Source: Ectopseudomonas chengduensis (GTDB taxonomy: Bacteria > Pseudomonadota > Gammaproteobacteria > Pseudomonadales > Pseudomonadaceae). From it: DNA of 58,956 bases. The DNA is taken from NCBI RefSeq assembly GCF_900102635.1, contig NZ_FMZQ01000011.1:146155-205110 (forward strand), read 5' to 3'. Each line of letters begins with the position of its first letter. The first letter of the stretch is position 1. Below are positions 52,361-58,956 of the stretch, one piece after another. A program made the position numbers and the translations under genes. Under the pieces are notes generated by a model. That model was not told the DNA's origin. It did no database searches and worked only from the letters and a program-made list of their open reading frames with translations.

Positions 52361-52396
52361 GGGGAAGTATCTCAGAAATATCCAAGGGTCTTCCCC
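52361..52396. promoter_or_regulatory. inverted repeat upstream of cueR
   Basis: GGGGAAG (52361-52367) and CTTCCCC (52390-52396), 22 bases apart, 28-63 bases before the cueR start. CueR sites contain CTTCC/GGAAG arms but in the other orientation and closer together, so this is only a weak autoregulation candidate. Confidence 0.25.
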
Positions 52397-52481
52397 TCCG
52401 GCGGAGTAGTCAGTCGTACCATTTCACTGCTGCGGTCTACCTCTTTTTCGCGCCTGACCTCAGGAGAGATGAGCAAACCGG

Positions 52482-54644
52482 TCATGCGTACTGGCGAGCT
52501 GGAGGGCTGGAAATTTTGGCCAGCTGTTCTGCCTCTCGGTTCTCATCCAGGGAGCGCCATTGAGCTACCAGCTCATGCAGATCCTCTCTCTCGATCAAGT
52601 CGCCAAAAACGTCTTGGGCGGTCAGCGGTCGTTCTGCCTGGTTTAGCAGGCGCATCTTGGCACGCTCCAGTGCTTCACGCTGTTGCCGGCCCAGGGTTCG
52701 CGCCAGGGTGATGCCCTCGTTATACATCTGCCTCAGCTGCAGATCGGATTTGTTGTAGAAGCGCGTGTCGTGACGCTTTCTGATTTCATGGCGGAATTCG
52801 ACGAAGCTGCGTGGTTGCCAGCTAGCCAATTGTTCTTCAGCACGCTGAATCAGGTTGTGGATGTCCTGAATCTCGGCGGGAGAGAACAGCGCACCTTCGC
52901 GATTTTCCACGCCGGCATGCCAGCGCAGCAGGGTGGTGAGCATGGCGCGGCTGTAACCGCCGTCGCTGGAGTGTTCCGCGGCGGAGAATGCCTGGTTCAC
53001 CAGCGACATGCGCTTTGGCATGTCGCCCTGCAGATCGACGGCTCCGGTATAGCTTGCACAGGCCCGCTCATCGAGAATTGCGCAGCCGGGTTGCCAGAGA
53101 ATGGCTGTCTCGCTTCCGGCCCCCGGTTTGCGCGGCACGAAGTGGCGTTGCTCGCCGTGGTGCTCGTAAGGGTCGCCCTTCAAATTGAGCAGGCCACCCA
53201 ACAGCAGTGCGATACCCAGCAGCGGAGAGCTGAACAGCGCCACGGTGCCTGCACTGGCCAATTTCCACTCGGCGTCCATCCAGGTGAAGGGCACGGCGGG
53301 CACCGGGTCGTTATGGTTGACCAAGCGATGATGCGGCAGGGCTGCGGCGGCCTGGACGAAGGCGCGGTCGCCTGCGCGAGGGGCGCCGAAGGTGTAGAGC
53401 TGGATATTCTGAGACCAGTTCGTTCTTAGCCACTCAGCTAAAAGCAGAGCGATGGCTCCGCCAAGACTGTGTCCGCAAACGATTACGGTCTGTTCATCCG
53501 TATAGAACGCCTCCATATAGCGCTCGACGAATACCTTGGCCGCCTGGAAGGCGCCGTAAAACCCCCGGTGAGCCTGGCCGACCCCTTCGGCGTAGGGCAC
53601 CTGGCGGGCATCCAGGTCGCGCAGGATATCCGGGGTTTCCTGGGTGCCGCGTACCGAGATCAGCAGCACCTTGTCGTTGTGGGTGATGAAGGCCTGCGTC
53701 TCGGTCTTCTCGTCATAGAGAAAGTGCACGTCCTCCGGGTTGTTCCAGCCATTTTCCGCTTCGGCCTTGTAGCGTTCGGGGTCGTGGGGCATGACCTCCA
53801 GGCGCTTGGAGTAGGGTACTTCCTCGCAGAGCAGGTGGTAGCTGGCGGTATTGAAAAGCGTGGGCCTGGCCAGGCGTGCAAGCTGCTCGCGCAGTACATG
53901 GCCGATGCTGCCCTGGAGGGTATAGGGCGGGGCTGTCGACACATAGCGCTCCTTCGGCTGCTTGGCCTTGCCGAAGGGGGCGTAGACGAAGGTGCTCATC
54001 ACCGCCAGGTGATAGGCGTTCAGCGCGCAGAAGGCCTTGTCGTGCGACAGCAGCGGGCTGTAGGCGCGCAGCGCCTTGACTTCGAGCAGGTGGTGCAGGT
54101 TGGGCGCCAGTGCCACGCCGGTGCGTTCGGCGGCCAGGCCAGCGTTCTGCTTGAGCACGGTGGATGGGCGTGGCCACCAGTCACTGTCGGCATCCGGCAG
54201 ATGCTCCTTGGCCTCGACGAAGTCCCTGACCTCCACCCTCAGAAAACGGGCGTTTTCCCGTGTCGCGCGTCCCTCCGCCAGGTAGGTTTTGCCATCGGGG
54301 TTGCGAGGGCCGGATGGGGAATGTTCGGCGGCGACTTGTAGGGCTGTCAGAGGGAGTTGAAAGGATTTTCGGTCAAGAAAATGTTCGTACCATTTGTCAC
54401 CGCCACGATAGTCAGTCAGAAGAGAAAGAACCGATGGGCCGCAGTAGATATTTTCAACACGCGCATATCCATCCTCGTCCAAGGCTCCTTCGTACTGTTG
54501 ACCTTGGCTGTCATGCAGCATGTAGGGCAGGCCGGCATAAGGGTTTCCTTCGCCATGTTCGTCGACCAGCCGGAAACTGACCCAATTTCCCCGTAGGGGG
54601 CAATCCAGCATTTCCACCCTGTTCGTTTTAGTCGAGTCATTCAT
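52482..54644 (-). CDS. class-3 lipase, putative type VI secretion phospholipase effector
   Basis: A 720-residue alpha/beta hydrolase. Residues 1-110 are a separate N-terminal module (LDCPLRGNWVSFRLVDEHGE, GALDEDGYARVENIYCGPS) suited to binding the adaptor or VgrG. The lipase core runs about 270-510: VLLISVRGTQETPDILRDLD, nucleophile elbow VCGHSLGGAIAL (Ser393), acid VNHNDPVPAVPF (Asp446) and the class-3 His motif YEHHGEQRHF (His495/496). A 24-residue hydrophobic stretch (464-487, FSSPLLGIALLLGGLLN) sits between Asp and His and may insert into membranes. A helical C-terminal part of 200 residues follows. Last gene of the vgrG operon, six bases after the lipoprotein gene. Tle2-like class-3 lipase is the best guess for the family. 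Confidence 0.85.
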   Translation of the reverse strand: MNDSTKTNRVEMLDCPLRGNWVSFRLVDEHGEGNPYAGLPYMLHDSQGQQYEGALDEDGYARVENIYCGPSVLSLLTDYRGGDKWYEHFLDRKSFQLPLTALQVAAEHSPSGPRNPDGKTYLAEGRATRENARFLRVEVRDFVEAKEHLPDADSDWWPRPSTVLKQNAGLAAERTGVALAPNLHHLLEVKALRAYSPLLSHDKAFCALNAYHLAVMSTFVYAPFGKAKQPKERYVSTAPPYTLQGSIGHVLREQLARLARPTLFNTASYHLLCEEVPYSKRLEVMPHDPERYKAEAENGWNNPEDVHFLYDEKTETQAFITHNDKVLLISVRGTQETPDILRDLDARQVPYAEGVGQAHRGFYGAFQAAKVFVERYMEAFYTDEQTVIVCGHSLGGAIALLLAEWLRTNWSQNIQLYTFGAPRAGDRAFVQAAAALPHHRLVNHNDPVPAVPFTWMDAEWKLASAGTVALFSSPLLGIALLLGGLLNLKGDPYEHHGEQRHFVPRKPGAGSETAILWQPGCAILDERACASYTGAVDLQGDMPKRMSLVNQAFSAAEHSSDGGYSRAMLTTLLRWHAGVENREGALFSPAEIQDIHNLIQRAEEQLASWQPRSFVEFRHEIRKRHDTRFYNKSDLQLRQMYNEGITLARTLGRQQREALERAKMRLLNQAERPLTAQDVFGDLIEREDLHELVAQWRSLDENREAEQLAKISSPPARQYA

Positions 54645-54650
54645 CCCTGA

Positions 54651-55382
54651 TCACTCCGTGCAGTTGGGGTAGACGGTGCATTCCTGCCCGTTCATCTGGA
54701 AGGTTTTGAACGCAGGTGGGTTCTGGCAGCGATCAGATGATTCCGTTCCCTGGCATGGGCGCCAACCTGCATCGGTCTTGATCCAACGCCTATCATAAGA
54801 GGGCTCTTCCTCCGGGTTTTCCCGAAAGTTCAGGCGAACCGTCTTACCTGGCAGCTCATCGGCTACCAGATAGGCGCCTGCACCTTTGCAGCTCAGGAGC
54901 TTGCTGATTTGACCTTGTCTGGAATGAGCTTTGCTGAGCTGAAACAGCCATGTGCACTCGGCCTGCTTGGTCAGGGTACCATCGGCTTCGAAGCTCGGCG
55001 CCCCCAGTGGGAGAGTTTCTACCAGCGTCAGGCCGCCGTTGTCGTAGGTACGCTGCCAGTCCTTGTCGCCATAGCGACCATGGATAAACAGCCCGACCCG
55101 CCCCAGGCGCATCTCGCAGAGTCCATCGCGATAACTGACGGGGATGTTGAAGCGGTACTGCTGCGGTGTGCTCTGGAAATCGCTCTCGAAGGAACGAGCC
55201 TGGCTGCGGCCATTGCAGTTATTGGCCACGTCGTAGTGGGCCTGGGCCTTCAAGGCGAAATCGGCCGGCAGTTCCCCCTCCAGGGTGAAACGCTCGCCGG
55301 TAAGCGGCGCGAGCGAGCTGCAGGCACTCAGTGACAGCCCCAGCAGCGGCAGCCATAACACATGGATAATGGGCTTGTTCAT
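54651..55382 (-). CDS. lipoprotein A, putative immunity protein to the lipase
   Basis: A 243-residue lipoprotein: signal sequence ending in lipobox LSAC (Cys21), with Ser-Ser after Cys, which favours transport to the outer membrane. The mature part has eight or more cysteines and beta-rich sequence. It is a paralogue of lipoprotein B directly upstream: from the lipobox to PGKTVRL (166 residues) only five positions differ, the next ~45 residues are diverged, and the last 17 (TFQMNGQECTVYPNCTE) are identical. Phospholipase effectors of type VI systems are usually neutralised by periplasmic lipoproteins encoded next to them, so an immunity role is likely (inference). Six bases before the lipase gene. 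Confidence 0.85.
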   Translation of the reverse strand: MNKPIIHVLWLPLLGLSLSACSSLAPLTGERFTLEGELPADFALKAQAHYDVANNCNGRSQARSFESDFQSTPQQYRFNIPVSYRDGLCEMRLGRVGLFIHGRYGDKDWQRTYDNGGLTLVETLPLGAPSFEADGTLTKQAECTWLFQLSKAHSRQGQISKLLSCKGAGAYLVADELPGKTVRLNFRENPEEEPSYDRRWIKTDAGWRPCQGTESSDRCQNPPAFKTFQMNGQECTVYPNCTE

Positions 55383-55389
55383 CCCTGAT

Positions 55390-56133
55390 TCACTCCGTGC
55401 AGTTGGGGTAGACGGTGCATTCCTGCCCGTTCATCTGGAAGGTTCGAAACTGTGGTGGTTCTGTACAGAGTTCTTCGAATTGTGTGCCCCAACGTCCGGT
55501 ACAGGGTTTCCAGCCTGACGGGGTCTTGATCCAGTAGCCCCGCATGTAAGGGCGTTCTTCTCCAGTCATTTGGAAATCTAGGCGAACCGTCTTACCTGGC
55601 AGTTCATCGGCTACCAGATAGGCGCCTGCACCTTTACAGTTAAGGAGCTTGCTAATTTGACCTTGCCTGGAATGAGCTTTGCTGAGCTGAAACAGCCATG
55701 TGCACTCGGCCTGTTTGGTCACGGTGCCATCGGCTCCGAAGCTCGGCGCTCCCGGTGGCAGGGTTTCTACCAGCGTCAGGCCGCCGTTGTCGTAGGTACG
55801 CTGCCAGTCCTTGTCGCCATAGCGACCATGGATAAACAGCCCGACCCGCCCCAGGCGCATTGCGCAGAGTCCGTCGCGGTAACTGACGGGGATATTGAAA
55901 CGATATTGCTGCGGTGTGCTCTGGAAATCACTCTCGAAGGAACGGGCCTGGCTGCGGCCATTGCAATTATTGGCCACGTCGTAATGGGCCTGGGCTTTTA
56001 GGGCGAAATCGGCCGGCAGTTCGCCCTCCAAGGTGAAACGCTCGCCGGTAAGCGGCGCGAGCGAGCTGCAGGCGCTGAGGGCGAAGGGCAGTGTGCCGAT
56101 AAGCAGCCAGGTGGGGTTGCCGTGCCGCATCAT
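55390..56133 (-). CDS. lipoprotein B, paralogue of lipoprotein A
   Basis: A 247-residue lipoprotein with its own signal sequence (ending LSAC) unlike that of A, the same near-identical core, a diverged segment of about 48 residues (QMTGEERPYMRGYWIKTPSG and onward) and the same last 17 residues. GGAGG lies seven bases before the ATG at 56133; a second ATG follows at 56130. The ATG is two bases from the stop of the DUF4123 gene, and the stop seven bases from the start of A, so all are one operon. A second immunity protein, or an older copy kept after a change of specificity, are both possible. Confidence 0.85.
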   Translation of the reverse strand: MMRHGNPTWLLIGTLPFALSACSSLAPLTGERFTLEGELPADFALKAQAHYDVANNCNGRSQARSFESDFQSTPQQYRFNIPVSYRDGLCAMRLGRVGLFIHGRYGDKDWQRTYDNGGLTLVETLPPGAPSFGADGTVTKQAECTWLFQLSKAHSRQGQISKLLNCKGAGAYLVADELPGKTVRLDFQMTGEERPYMRGYWIKTPSGWKPCTGRWGTQFEELCTEPPQFRTFQMNGQECTVYPNCTE

Positions 56134-56135
56134 GG

Positions 56136-57005
56136 TCAGGCCTCCGCGGAATCGATCAGGCTTTGGCAGCGGATGAAGTGCTGCTCGGGCGTTTCCCCCT
56201 CCCGTGCCGGCCAGGCCGGGTGCGACGCCAGTTCGGGAGTCAGTTGGTGGCGAATGAGGAAACGTACCTGCTCGGGGGATTGCCATTGCCAGTTTTTGGC
56301 CTTGGCCAGTTGCCCGTCCAGCCAGTCGTCCAGCGGTTCTGAGTCCGCCAGCCGAGCGGTGTCGGTCGCATGTCGTTGCCAGAGCCATTGCAGCAGGTTG
56401 TGACGCACGATCCGCTCGGCGACGGGTTGCCGTTCGGCGATCTCCTGCCATGGGGTCGGAAATGGCCGCAGGCAGGGGCCGGGAGCGGGATTGTCGAAAC
56501 TGCTCCAGGCTGCTCCATCCCAGCACAGGGCACTGGTAAGAGGGCCCAGGAGCAGGGAGATATCCTCGGGCGGCAAGTGAGCCAGGTGGTGCGCTATCAC
56601 CCGGTTGTCCTGCAGGCGGTACAGTGCACGCTGGCCGTCGTTTTCGATCAGCATACGTTCCCGCCAGTGCTGGGTGAGCAGCTCCCGGTCGAAGCGCTCG
56701 ACGCTGGCCAGCCAGCCCCAGTTGCGCTGAGGATTGGCCAGCAGGTCGTCGATGAAGTCCGACTCGCCATCGGGCAGACGTGCCAGCCAGGGGGCGACCG
56801 GCGCCAGGTCGGCGAATTCCGTACCCAGGTAGAGGTTGAGATGATCCTGCGCCAGGCCAGCGCCGAATAGTGCCACGACCGGATCTGGCTCGGCGAGAGG
56901 GTCGAGGACGATCAGCAGGTCGCGCTGCAGGGAAAACTGCCCTGTTATCCACTCGCGAGCCTGATTCGATGAGGCGTCGAGTTGGAGGTCGTCATGCCGT
57001 TTCAT
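56136..57005 (-). CDS. DUF4123 type VI secretion effector adaptor
   Basis: A 289-residue protein of the DUF4123 (Tap/TEC chaperone) family that loads a cognate effector onto VgrG. The domain occupies about residues 20-145 (LLIVLDPLAEPDPVVALFGA, LAPVAPWLARLPDG, NWGWLASVERFDRELLTQHW, LYRLQDNRVIAHHL). The C-terminal half is Trp-rich and variable, as expected for effector contact. The ATG at 57005 has GGAGG six bases upstream and is preferred to in-frame starts at 57017 and 57035. It lies 58 bases after vgrG and two bases before lipoprotein B. Confidence 0.88.
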   Translation of the reverse strand: MKRHDDLQLDASSNQAREWITGQFSLQRDLLIVLDPLAEPDPVVALFGAGLAQDHLNLYLGTEFADLAPVAPWLARLPDGESDFIDDLLANPQRNWGWLASVERFDRELLTQHWRERMLIENDGQRALYRLQDNRVIAHHLAHLPPEDISLLLGPLTSALCWDGAAWSSFDNPAPGPCLRPFPTPWQEIAERQPVAERIVRHNLLQWLWQRHATDTARLADSEPLDDWLDGQLAKAKNWQWQSPEQVRFLIRHQLTPELASHPAWPAREGETPEQHFIRCQSLIDSAEA

Positions 57006-57063
57006 GCGAACCTCCATATGAATAGCGTTTTGCATTGCCGGGCGTCGGTCTTGATGGCGGCGA

Positions 57064-58956
57064 TCATGGGCGGGAATCCCTGGCCGGAGCCGGTAGGTCG
57101 CATATGCCCTCGCGGCAGGCTTCGCAGATCGGGCAGCGGCTGGCGCCCAGTTCCCGGGCCTGGCGCGCGATCTGCAGCTGTACGTTGGCCAGCGCCCGTT
57201 CAGGCTTGGCGCCGGCCTTGTCCTGATCGGCTGCCCACGGAATCACCGGCATCAAAATCTTTAATCCCGTTCCACTACCCGGCCCTCCCCCCGAATTCAT
57301 CTTGATCGTCGCCCCGCTCAGGGTCACGCCGCTCGGGTCAAGCTTGAGGAAGCTGCCGCCGCCTGCGGCGGTGAGCTCCATGCCGGCGTCGATCACCACC
57401 TTGCTGCCGGCGTTGTAGTGAATCTCGTTGCCGGCTTCGATGAACAGGCCGGTGCCAATCTTGTTGTGCTGGGTGACGGCGACGGTGAGGTGGTCGTTGG
57501 CGCGCACTTCCACCTTGCGGTCGAGGTCGGTGGTACGGTGTTCTTCGGCCTGAAGTTCGGTGTAGCTGTTGGCTTCGACCGTATCGTGGCGCTCGTTGCC
57601 GACGCGGATCTTCTGGTTGTTTTCGATGTTTTCGTCCCAGTCACGCTGGGCGTGGATGTAGATCTGCTCGGCGCCCTTGCGGTCTTCGATGCGAAATTCG
57701 TTGTAACCGCCACCGCCCGGGCTGCTCAGGGTCTTGAAGACGCTGCGGGTCTTGTTCGCCGGCAGGTCGTAGGGCACCACGTGCTCGGCGTGGTACAGGC
57801 AGCCGGTGATCAGCGGCTGGTCGGGGTCGCCTTCGAGGAAGGTGACCAGCACTTCCATGCCCACGCGCGGAATGGCCACACCGCCATAGGCGTCGCCGGC
57901 CCAGTTGGAGGCCACGCGCAGCCAGCAACTGGTGGTGTCGTTACCCAGGCCTTCGCGATCCCAGTGGAACTGCACTTTCACCCGGCCATATTGGTCGCAG
58001 TGGATTTCCTCGCCAGCCGGGCCGGTGACCACGGCGGTCTGGCTGCCCAATACCTTGGGTTTGCGATGTTCGAGCGCGGGGCGGTAGGGGATGTCCCAGG
58101 GCGTGGCGGTAAAGCGGTTGCGGTAGCCCTGCTGGAAGCCATCACCGGGCTGGGTGTTGCTGGTCACCGACTCTTCCAGTACCTGTGGCTGCTTGCCTTC
58201 GTGGATGACTTCATCGAGTAGCCAGAGGTCGTTCCACTGTGCACGCGGATGACCGGCGAGGGCGAGGAAGTGGCCGCTGATCAGGTAGGCGTCGCTCTGG
58301 CCTTCAGCCAGTTCGTAGTCGCTGCGCAGACGCTCCAGGCTACGTTTGGCCAGGTGCTTGCCGCGTGTGCGGTCGGTGAAGCGACCAGGGTAGTCGTAGA
58401 CCTCCAGTGCCGGGCTGAACTCGCTGCGGTAGTCCGCCTCCATCTGCAGCTTGGGCTGCTCGAAGTCATAGTCGCGCCAGGTGGCGTGGGTGCTGCGGGT
58501 TTCCAGGCGCACGCCAAAGGCGCGCACCACTTCGTGATCAGCGGCCAGGCCGCTGCCCTGCTGGTAATTCAGCGGAGCGAGCTTGGGGAAGACGCTGGCG
58601 TCGTCGCCAAACACCAGGCGATGGCTGTCTTCGCTGTGTTGGAAGTGGAAGCTGATGCCTTCTTCCTCGCACAGGCGCTGGATGAAGTGCAGGTCGCTTT
58701 CGTCGTACTGCACGCAGTAGTCGCGTTCGGGATAGATATAACCGAGCTGGAATTGATAGGCGTCGCTCTGGATGCCATGGTCTTCGAGGACCTGGCTTAT
58801 GATCTGTGGCACCGTCAGGTGCTGGAAGATGCGCTGGTTGTAGCGGTGAGCCAGGTAGGCGAGTTGCGGCCGCAGGCTGATGCGGTAGCGGGTCAGGCGT
58901 TTGCCGGAGTCGCCTTGCGTGATGGCGTAGACCACGCCATGCACGCCTTTACCGGA
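57064..58956 (-). CDS. vgrG: VgrG, type VI secretion spike protein (5' part outside window)
   Basis: C-terminal 630 residues of a VgrG/Rhs-type spike; the reading frame stays open to the window edge, so the N-terminus is missing. Visible: gp27-like part (YNQRIFQHLTVPQIISQVLE, ESDLHFIQRLCEEEGISFHF), the gp5 OB-fold (TGPAGEEIHCDQYGRVKVQF, SCWLRVASNWAGDAYGG, RVGMEVLVTFLEGDPDQPLI), the beta-helix spike with repeating strands (NEFRIEDRKGAEQIYIHAQR onward), and a C-terminal tail with a Cys cluster (CPICEACREGIC) that is not part of the usual spike. First gene of the effector operon as seen here; no tss genes are in view, so this may be an orphan vgrG island. Confidence 0.95.
   Translation of the reverse strand, partial: SGKGVHGVVYAITQGDSGKRLTRYRISLRPQLAYLAHRYNQRIFQHLTVPQIISQVLEDHGIQSDAYQFQLGYIYPERDYCVQYDESDLHFIQRLCEEEGISFHFQHSEDSHRLVFGDDASVFPKLAPLNYQQGSGLAADHEVVRAFGVRLETRSTHATWRDYDFEQPKLQMEADYRSEFSPALEVYDYPGRFTDRTRGKHLAKRSLERLRSDYELAEGQSDAYLISGHFLALAGHPRAQWNDLWLLDEVIHEGKQPQVLEESVTSNTQPGDGFQQGYRNRFTATPWDIPYRPALEHRKPKVLGSQTAVVTGPAGEEIHCDQYGRVKVQFHWDREGLGNDTTSCWLRVASNWAGDAYGGVAIPRVGMEVLVTFLEGDPDQPLITGCLYHAEHVVPYDLPANKTRSVFKTLSSPGGGGYNEFRIEDRKGAEQIYIHAQRDWDENIENNQKIRVGNERHDTVEANSYTELQAEEHRTTDLDRKVEVRANDHLTVAVTQHNKIGTGLFIEAGNEIHYNAGSKVVIDAGMELTAAGGGSFLKLDPSGVTLSGATIKMNSGGGPGSGTGLKILMPVIPWAADQDKAGAKPERALANVQLQIARQARELGASRCPICEACREGICDLPAPARDSRP

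Noticed and set aside
52334..52481. A copper-efflux gene next to cueR
   Set aside because: The 148-base gap holds no gene; the next gene is the lipase of the type VI operon, unrelated to copper.

Overview
The window is high-GC DNA from a gammaproteobacterium, almost certainly Pseudomonas in the broad sense. From recalled gene content I would guess the P. mendocina / P. oleovorans side of the genus; the species call is a low-confidence inference. The support is: the block nadC - DUF1631 gene - ampD - ampE - chemotaxis transducer, which I recall as contiguous in P. aeruginosa PAO1; a piuA/piuC iron block with an ornithine decarboxylase gene; a Pseudomonas-type fruR / fruBKA locus; and abundant REP-type inverted repeats between genes.

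Layout. (1) 1-7.8 kb: nadC, a DUF1631 protein, ampD-ampE and a methyl-accepting chemotaxis protein with a good sigma-28 (FliA) promoter. (2) 7.9-17.8 kb: a TatD-family hydrolase, an AsmA-family protein, and the fructose PTS fruBKA facing its repressor gene fruR, with a perfect Cra/FruR palindrome between them. (3) 17.9-20.9 kb: an EF-hand membrane protein of unknown role and a CobB-type sirtuin. (4) 21-34.8 kb, the most unusual part: a short-chain amide locus. An 1131-residue hybrid kinase, in which an NCS1 permease domain and a Cys-rich knuckle are fused to kinase and receiver domains, overlaps a LuxR-type response regulator gene. Divergent from the pair is a five-gene Urt-type ABC transporter operon, a terminator, and a second operon fmdA-fmdB-amiE-amiB. 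Both operons have the element TACGTCAT-N4-CGTAT at a similar distance before the first gene. Eight REP-type hairpins of four families lie at the gene junctions.

(5) 34.9-36.5 kb: prfC. (6) 36.6-47.9 kb: an iron region with a PepSY/flavodoxin/FNR reductase, speC, piuA, piuC, an alpha-hydroxy-acid oxidase and a second TonB-dependent receptor; several genes have candidate Fur boxes. (7) 48-52.3 kb: housekeeping and accessory genes (lone pxpA, DUF2218, NAD(P)-binding reductase with divergent LysR, RIO kinase, cueR). (8) 52.5 kb to the end: a minus-strand type VI secretion effector operon, vgrG (cut by the window edge) - DUF4123 adaptor - two tandem paralogous lipoproteins - class-3 lipase.

Working model for the amide locus (inference): the NCS1-like sensor detects an amide or related nitrogen compound and phosphorylates the LuxR-type regulator, which activates uptake (UrtABCDE-like) and hydrolysis (FmdA formamidase, AmiE amidase) from two promoters sharing an operator. 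The usual amiC/amiR/amiS control genes are not present. In the type VI module, VgrG and the DUF4123 adaptor would deliver the lipase while the lipoproteins protect the periplasm of the producer. No rRNA, tRNA, CRISPR array, transposase or integrase was recognised.
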